From the NCBI RefSeq assembly GCF_030315745.1, contig NZ_JASXSH010000001.1, positions 248,001 through 312,000 on the forward strand: DNA of 64,000 nt, written 5' to 3'. Below are positions 59,637 through 64,000 of the stretch, piece by piece. The stretch's first letter is position 1. Each line of letters begins with the position of its first letter. The translations under genes were made by a program, and so were the position numbers. The notes beneath the pieces are model-generated. The model did not search any database. It saw only the letters and a list, made by a program, of their open reading frames with translations, and was not told where the DNA came from. Origin of the DNA: Gordonia heveisoli. Lineage in GTDB: Bacteria > Actinomycetota > Actinomycetes > Mycobacteriales > Mycobacteriaceae.

Positions 59637-62600
59637 TCAGGATTCCTGCGGCTTGATCAGCGGGAAGGCCAACGACTCGCGGATCGACTGGCCGGTGATG
59701 AGCATGACCACCCGATCCACGCCGACGCCGAGCCCACCGGTCGGTGGCATCGCGTACTCCAGCGCCTGCAGGAAGTCCTCGTCGAGCTCCATCGCCTCCG
59801 GATCGCCGTCGGCCGCGAGCATCGACTGTGCGGTCAGCCGTTTGCGCTGTTCGACCGGATCGGTCAGCTCGGTGTAGGCGGTGCCGAGTTCGACGCCCCA
59901 CGCGACCAGATCCCACCGCTCGGCGACCCCCGGGATACTCCGATGGGCGCGGGTCAACGGCGAGGTCGAGGTCGGGAAGTCGATGTAGAAGGTGGGGAGC
60001 GTGGTGCGTGCCTCACCGAGGTGTTCGTAGAGTTCCAGAACCAGTTGTCCCGCATCCCAATCCGGCCGGTGGGCAATCGCCAGGCGCTCACAGATCGCGC
60101 GCAGCGTCGCCACCGGCGTCTCCGGCGTGACCGGTTCGCCCGCACCTTCGGTGACCACCTCGTGCACGGTGCGCACCGGCCACTCCCCCGAGATGTCGAC
60201 CCGTTCCTCATTGCCGTCGTCGTCGGTCCGCACGACCACCGGCTCGCCGTGCGCGGCGATCGCGGCGGACTGGATCATCTCCCGGGTGAGGTCCAACATG
60301 GTTCGGTAATCACCATGTGCCGCATAGGCTTCCAGGCTAGTGAACTCCGGGTTGTGACTGAAGTCGACACCCTCGTTGCGGAAGTTGCGCCCGATCTCGA
60401 AGACCTTCTCCACCCCGCCGACGCACAACCGCTTCAGATAGAGTTCCGGCGCGATCCGCAGATACAGGTCGAGATCATAGGCATTGATATGGGTCTGGAA
60501 CGGCGTCGCGTTGGCACCACCGTGGATCTGCTGCAAGATCGGCGTCTCGACCTCCAGATAGCCACGCTGTCCGAGAAAGTCGCGCAACGCCTTGACCACC
60601 ACACTGCGGGTGGCCAGCAACTCACGGCTGCGCGGGTTGATCGCCAGGTCGAGGTAGCGCTGCCGCACCCGCGCCTCCGGGTCGGTCAGTCCCGCCCACT
60701 TGTCCGGCAACGGTCGCAGACATTTTCCGTTGAGCCGCCAGGCGTCGATGAGCACCGACAACTCGCCCGATCGGCTGGCCCCGATCTCACCTCGCGCCTC
60801 GACCAGGTCCCCCAGATCGACGTCGGTGCCGAAATCAGGTGTGCCCGGGATGATCCGGCTCTCTTCGACGAGCATCTGCACCTCCCCCGACCAGTCATGG
60901 ATGTCGGCGAAGATCACCTTGCCGAAGTTGCGCAGCCGGGTGATCCGACCGGCGATGGTCACCGTCGTTCCCGGCGGTTCGTCGCGGGCCTCGGCGATCG
61001 TGTGGGTGGGCGCGTCGGCGGGCGGATACGGATCGAACCCGGCGTCGACGAGCCGTTCCAGTTTCGCCAGTCGCACCCGCACCTGCTCGGGACGGTGGAG
61101 GCGGGGCGTCATGCGATCGCCGTCGGCGGCGAGTTCGGCGATGAGCGCCGGGGCGTCGACCCCGACCGGGATCGCGGGCTGCCCCTCGCGGTAGTGCCGT
61201 TTGCGACCCAGATTCGGCAGTGTGAGGAAGCCTTCGGTGACGATGGCGGCGAGCCCGACCCGCGGCAGGATCCGGGTGTCCTCGAAGCAGAGGAATCGCG
61301 GCTCCCAGTCCGGCTGATACTTGGCATTCGACTTGTACAACGACTCCATCTGGAAGAACTTCGACCCGAACATCAGCACCGAGTAGCCCAACCGCATGAC
61401 CGGTCCCGCCCCGATCTGCGGTCCCTGCTCGAAGAACGCCCGGAAGGTGGCGAAGTTGAGTGAGATCTCGGTGATGCCGTAATGCTCGGAGTTGCGGCAC
61501 AATTCGCTGACCATCGTCTCCACGACACCGTTGATGCCGTTGCGGTCCCGACGCATCACATCCAGCGACACACCCCGCCGACCCCACGGCACGAAGGACA
61601 ATATCCCGACGACTCGCTCCTCCGGTGTCCCTTCGGCCAGCAGCGCCTCGACCAGCAGGCAGTCACCGTCGGCCTGGTCACCCAGCCGGGACAGGGCCAT
61701 CGCGAAGCCGCGCTCCTCGTCGGTGTCGCGCCAGGCGTCGGCGCGGCCGATGGTCGCCCGCATCTCGTCGTCGGAGAGCTCGCTGTGCCGCCGGATGCGG
61801 ACCGTCAAGCCGGCCCGCTTGGTACGGGTGACGGCCTGCCGTACCGCCTTCATCGCCGGGCCGCTGATGCTGTACTCCCGGGGATGCAGGATGGCCTCGT
61901 CCCCGATCGACAGCGAACCGAATCCGGCGTCGGCGAAGACCTGCGCACCCCGCGCACTGGAACCCATCGCGGCCGCATGCCATCCGTATCGTTCACAGAG
62001 GGTGAGGAATTCGGTGATCGCCTCCGGCCACGACTCCGGATCACCGATCGGATCACCGCCGGCCAGTCCTACGCCCAGCTCGACCCGATAGGTGATCGCG
62101 GCACGTCCGTCCGGCGAGAAGACCACCGCCTTGTCCCGACGGGTGGAGAAGTAGGCCAGCGAATCGTCGTCGTTGAACCGTGTGATGAGTGCGCGGATCA
62201 GCGCCTCGTCGGCGGCCGTCATCAGCGACTGCAATCGCTGCGATCGGAACAGCACCAGCGCTGCCGCGATCAGCGCCAGCGCGCCGAACAGTCCGAGCAG
62301 CGACTCGACGAGAACGTGTGTCTCGTGACCGTCGAAGGTGCGGGGGTCGAAGTTGGCGAAGGCGACCACCCGGTTGAAGGCGTACGGCAGCCGTTCGTCA
62401 CGGGCCAGGGTGCCCGGCCAGGCCCACACCAGTGCCCAGCCCACCAGCGTGCCCAGAGCCAGGCCGACGATCAGTGTGCCGAACGCCGCGGCGAGCGCGC
62501 CGCGACGGACGCGGGTGTAGAACTGCCGATATGTGAGCAGCAGGAAGATCAGGGCCACGGCGTCGACCGTGAACCCGACGATCAGGTTGACGCGTTCGTC

Positions 62601-63083
62601 GGTGTCCACCCCGAAACTGGTGGCCACCGGATCGAAGAACAGCAGCGCGTTGCCTGCCATGAACAGCAGCAGGTAGATCGTGGCGATCCACCAGGCGATG
62701 CGTTTGCGGGCGGACAGCGCGATGGCGAGCAGGGCCAGCACGAACGACCACGCGAAGCTCGTATTCGGCAGCGAGATGATGTAGCTGTCGATGTAGTCGC
62801 GCGGCACGTGAATGATGTGCCGGAAGATCGGGAAGATGCTCGAGGCGAGTGCGATCGCCGCGAGGACACCGACGACCATGCCCGCGACGTGCGGCGCGTT
62901 GCGCCCGAAACCGCGTGGCCGACGGATCTTCTCGAGTAGATCGCGAGACCGACGATTCGCCTCCACCGGACGGTCGGGTGGGTGCGGGGTGGTCGCCGCG
63001 GCCCCTGCCGTGTCGTCGACGGACGGATCTCCGGCTGGGGGCGCCGCGGAGTCGGACTCCGTCTTCGCCGCATCGTGGGCCAT
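59637..63083 (-). CDS. lysX: Bifunctional lysylphosphatidylglycerol synthetase / lysyl-tRNA synthetase
   Basis: 1148 residues. About 60-330: membrane helices of an MprF-like flippase part. About 340-620: DUF2156 transferase domain ([20 protein letters not shown] region; [16 protein letters not shown]). About 650-1148: class II LysRS with an OB fold ([21 protein letters not shown]), motif 2 ([20 protein letters not shown]) and motif 3 ([14 protein letters not shown]). It makes lysyl-tRNA and transfers lysine to phosphatidylglycerol, lowering surface charge and giving cationic-peptide resistance in mycobacteria. ATG 63083 follows TACGGT at 6 nt, a leaderless start. Confidence 0.92.
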   Translation of the reverse strand: MAHDAAKTESDSAAPPAGDPSVDDTAGAAATTPHPPDRPVEANRRSRDLLEKIRRPRGFGRNAPHVAGMVVGVLAAIALASSIFPIFRHIIHVPRDYIDSYIISLPNTSFAWSFVLALLAIALSARKRIAWWIATIYLLLFMAGNALLFFDPVATSFGVDTDERVNLIVGFTVDAVALIFLLLTYRQFYTRVRRGALAAAFGTLIVGLALGTLVGWALVWAWPGTLARDERLPYAFNRVVAFANFDPRTFDGHETHVLVESLLGLFGALALIAAALVLFRSQRLQSLMTAADEALIRALITRFNDDDSLAYFSTRRDKAVVFSPDGRAAITYRVELGVGLAGGDPIGDPESWPEAITEFLTLCERYGWHAAAMGSSARGAQVFADAGFGSLSIGDEAILHPREYSISGPAMKAVRQAVTRTKRAGLTVRIRRHSELSDDEMRATIGRADAWRDTDEERGFAMALSRLGDQADGDCLLVEALLAEGTPEERVVGILSFVPWGRRGVSLDVMRRDRNGINGVVETMVSELCRNSEHYGITEISLNFATFRAFFEQGPQIGAGPVMRLGYSVLMFGSKFFQMESLYKSNAKYQPDWEPRFLCFEDTRILPRVGLAAIVTEGFLTLPNLGRKRHYREGQPAIPVGVDAPALIAELAADGDRMTPRLHRPEQVRVRLAKLERLVDAGFDPYPPADAPTHTIAEARDEPPGTTVTIAGRITRLRNFGKVIFADIHDWSGEVQMLVEESRIIPGTPDFGTDVDLGDLVEARGEIGASRSGELSVLIDAWRLNGKCLRPLPDKWAGLTDPEARVRQRYLDLAINPRSRELLATRSVVVKALRDFLGQRGYLEVETPILQQIHGGANATPFQTHINAYDLDLYLRIAPELYLKRLCVGGVEKVFEIGRNFRNEGVDFSHNPEFTSLEAYAAHGDYRTMLDLTREMIQSAAIAAHGEPVVVRTDDDGNEERVDISGEWPVRTVHEVVTEGAGEPVTPETPVATLRAICERLAIAHRPDWDAGQLVLELYEHLGEARTTLPTFYIDFPTSTSPLTRAHRSIPGVAERWDLVAWGVELGTAYTELTDPVEQRKRLTAQSMLAADGDPEAMELDEDFLQALEYAMPPTGGLGVGVDRVVMLITGQSIRESLAFPLIKPQES

Positions 63084-63205
63084 TGGACAACCGTAGACCT
63101 GCCGTGTCCACCGGACAGTCGTACGACGCCGGTGCCCGCGATTCCCGGCAGGATCCGAGCCGTCGGATGGCCCGCACCCCGGCGGACAGGGCAAGATCAG
63201 GGGTT

Positions 63206-63433
63206 GTGAGCGAAATCTATGACGTCGAGATCCGGGATGAGGGCATTCGCCTCGGGCAGTTCCTCAAGCTGGCCAACCTGATCGAGTCGGGTGCGGAGGC
63301 CAAGGAGGTCATCGCGGACGGGCTGGTGGCGGTCAACGGTGAGGTCGAAACTCGCCGAGGACGGCAGCTGAGCGTCGGCGACGTCGTCGAGATCGGCGGG
63401 ACGGCGGCGCGGGTCAGCTCGACCGACGCCTGA
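63206..63433 (+). CDS. Small S4-domain RNA-binding protein (RqcP/HslR-like)
   Basis: 75 residues. [41 protein letters not shown] is a complete S4 domain. Homologues bind rRNA or tRNA in ribosome rescue or assembly. GTG at 63206 is the only sensible start; it is divergent from lysX. Confidence 0.83.
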   Translation: MSEIYDVEIRDEGIRLGQFLKLANLIESGAEAKEVIADGLVAVNGEVETRRGRQLSVGDVVEIGGTAARVSSTDA

Positions 63434-63448
63434 CACGCGCTGCGCCGC

Positions 63449-63619
63449 TCAGGAGGTGAGCTGGCGAAGCTCCGCGGCGGTGACGAGGCGCTCGGCCTCG
63501 GCCGGGAACATGCGGGCGGCGCGACTACGGCCGAATCGGCCGCCGGTGAGGCCACGCAAGGCCGCGGTGCCCGGGATGGAACCGCGGCGGGGGCTATGAA
63601 GTGTGCCGGCTAACTTCAT
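63449..63619 (-). CDS. Small basic hypothetical protein
   Basis: 56 residues from the ATG at 63619. AGGGA lies 9 nt upstream. MKLAGTLHSPRRGSIPGTAALRG then RAARMFPAEAERLVTAAELRQL. Small and basic, not recognised. A longer GTG start at 63664 is possible but has a poor context. Confidence 0.5.
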   Translation of the reverse strand: MKLAGTLHSPRRGSIPGTAALRGLTGGRFGRSRAARMFPAEAERLVTAAELRQLTS

Positions 63620-63917
63620 GTCGATCATTCCCTGTGTCGCTATGATGAACACCGTCTTCGTCACGGTGGATTTACTTTGTCCTACTGTAGAGGCTCGCGG
63701 GCTTGTTGTCTGTCCCTTTTTTCGTGGTCTGAGCCACTTTTCCCAGTCCGGTCTGTCCCAGTCCGGTCGCGGCCGCCGTCGTCGGGCCTCTCATCCGGAT
63801 ACATCGATCGTCCCACCGCGACCGTTACCCGACGACGACCGACGCGCGGCGGAAGTCGGGCGGGGAGATCGGCGTCGGCACTCGGTCGCCGGCGGGCGCG
63901 ACCGCCCCAGAAAGCAG
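63620..63917. other. Intergenic stretch with a 13-bp direct repeat
   Basis: TCCCAGTCCGGTC occurs twice with a 2-nt gap (63741-63753 and 63756-63768). No gene or clear promoter was recognised. Confidence 0.4.
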
Positions 63918-63951
63918 TCACCCCGCCGACCGTCATCGGTTGGCGGGGTGA
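63918..63951 (-). terminator. Hairpin after the gene at the right edge
   Basis: TCACCCCGCC-G-ACCG pairs with CGGT-T-GGCGGGGTGA around TCAT, a 14-bp interrupted stem. It lies just downstream of the minus-strand stop at 63983. Confidence 0.7.
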
Positions 63952-63982
63952 CCGGCTGTCGGGATGTCAGCCGAGGCGGAGA

Positions 63983-64000
63983 TCAGCGCTGGGCGACCTG
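63983..64000 (-). CDS. Possible C-terminal end of a minus-strand gene (cut by window edge)
   Basis: The frame reads Q-V-A-Q-R then TGA at 63983-63985. The strong hairpin 32 nt downstream supports a real gene end, but five codons allow no identification. Confidence 0.3.
   Translation of the reverse strand, partial: QVAQR

Noticed and set aside
63682-63936. Minus-strand frame of 84 codons before the right-edge gene
   Set aside because: Arg/Asp-rich random composition, includes the terminator stem and a direct repeat; unlikely coding.

Overview
The window is high-GC actinobacterial chromosome, most likely from the order Mycobacteriales and probably Gordonia or a near relative. The evidence is a bifunctional LysX, an MspA-type porin, an F420-type LLM oxidoreductase, a GabD2-like dehydrogenase, an EspR-like regulator, a close match to mycobacterial glucosylglycerate hydrolase, a KstR-type operator before a ketosteroid-isomerase-like gene, an actinobacterial SOS box at dinB, and many start codons that directly follow a -10 element. 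No rRNA, tRNA, CRISPR array or intact insertion sequence was seen.

Left part (1-17.1 kb): ordinary chromosomal genes. They are an acyl-CoA dehydrogenase/HpaB-family pair with a divergent TetR regulator, a SulP transporter, TrpB2, dinB, a methyltransferase, a PatB/MalY-like lyase, an LLM oxidoreductase, a TPM-domain membrane protein, a PhoX-family protein with a possible PHO box, a MarR/MFS pair behind a 29-bp palindrome, and an XRE-cupin regulator.

Centre (17.2-30.4 kb): a large minus-strand cluster that looks like a nitrogen-controlled methylated-amine (or other N-alkyl amine) utilisation system. The upstream unit runs cupin, DmmA-like protein, 2Fe-2S flavin reductase, DUF3445 haem N-demethylase fused to a DmmA-like domain, second reductase, second DUF3445 protein, ammonium transporter, and ends at a 17-bp-stem hairpin. 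The downstream unit has its own regulatory region and runs type III glutamine synthetase/gamma-glutamylamide synthetase, the three parts of a split glutamate synthase (MgsA/MgsB/MgsC-like), and an FAD amine oxidoreductase. Both units carry GlnR-like half-site pairs upstream. The logic suggested is oxidative N-demethylation, capture of the amine or ammonium as a gamma-glutamyl or N-methylglutamate intermediate, and release by the FAD oxidoreductase. A glucosylglycerate hydrolase lies just upstream.

Accessory island (32.5-40.7 kb): a frameshifted polymorphic toxin with a GH-E nuclease tip and two adjacent immunity-type genes (ankyrin-like, DUF2185), a frameshifted MspA-family porin overlapping a membrane-anchored putative toxin with its SUKH immunity gene, an HTH protein, and the remnant of a SIR2-domain protein. 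Degenerate sequence lies between them.

Right part (40.6-64 kb): a KstR-type ketosteroid isomerase gene, an ECF-type transporter with fused S and ATPase parts, a GDT1-family cation exporter, an SDR, an EspR-like/ImmA-IrrE/membrane-protein trio, low-complexity surface or membrane proteins, a TM0106-type RecB nuclease, an epoxide-hydrolase-like enzyme, a GT39 glycosyltransferase, gabD2, rraA, an alpha/beta hydrolase, lysX and an S4-domain protein.
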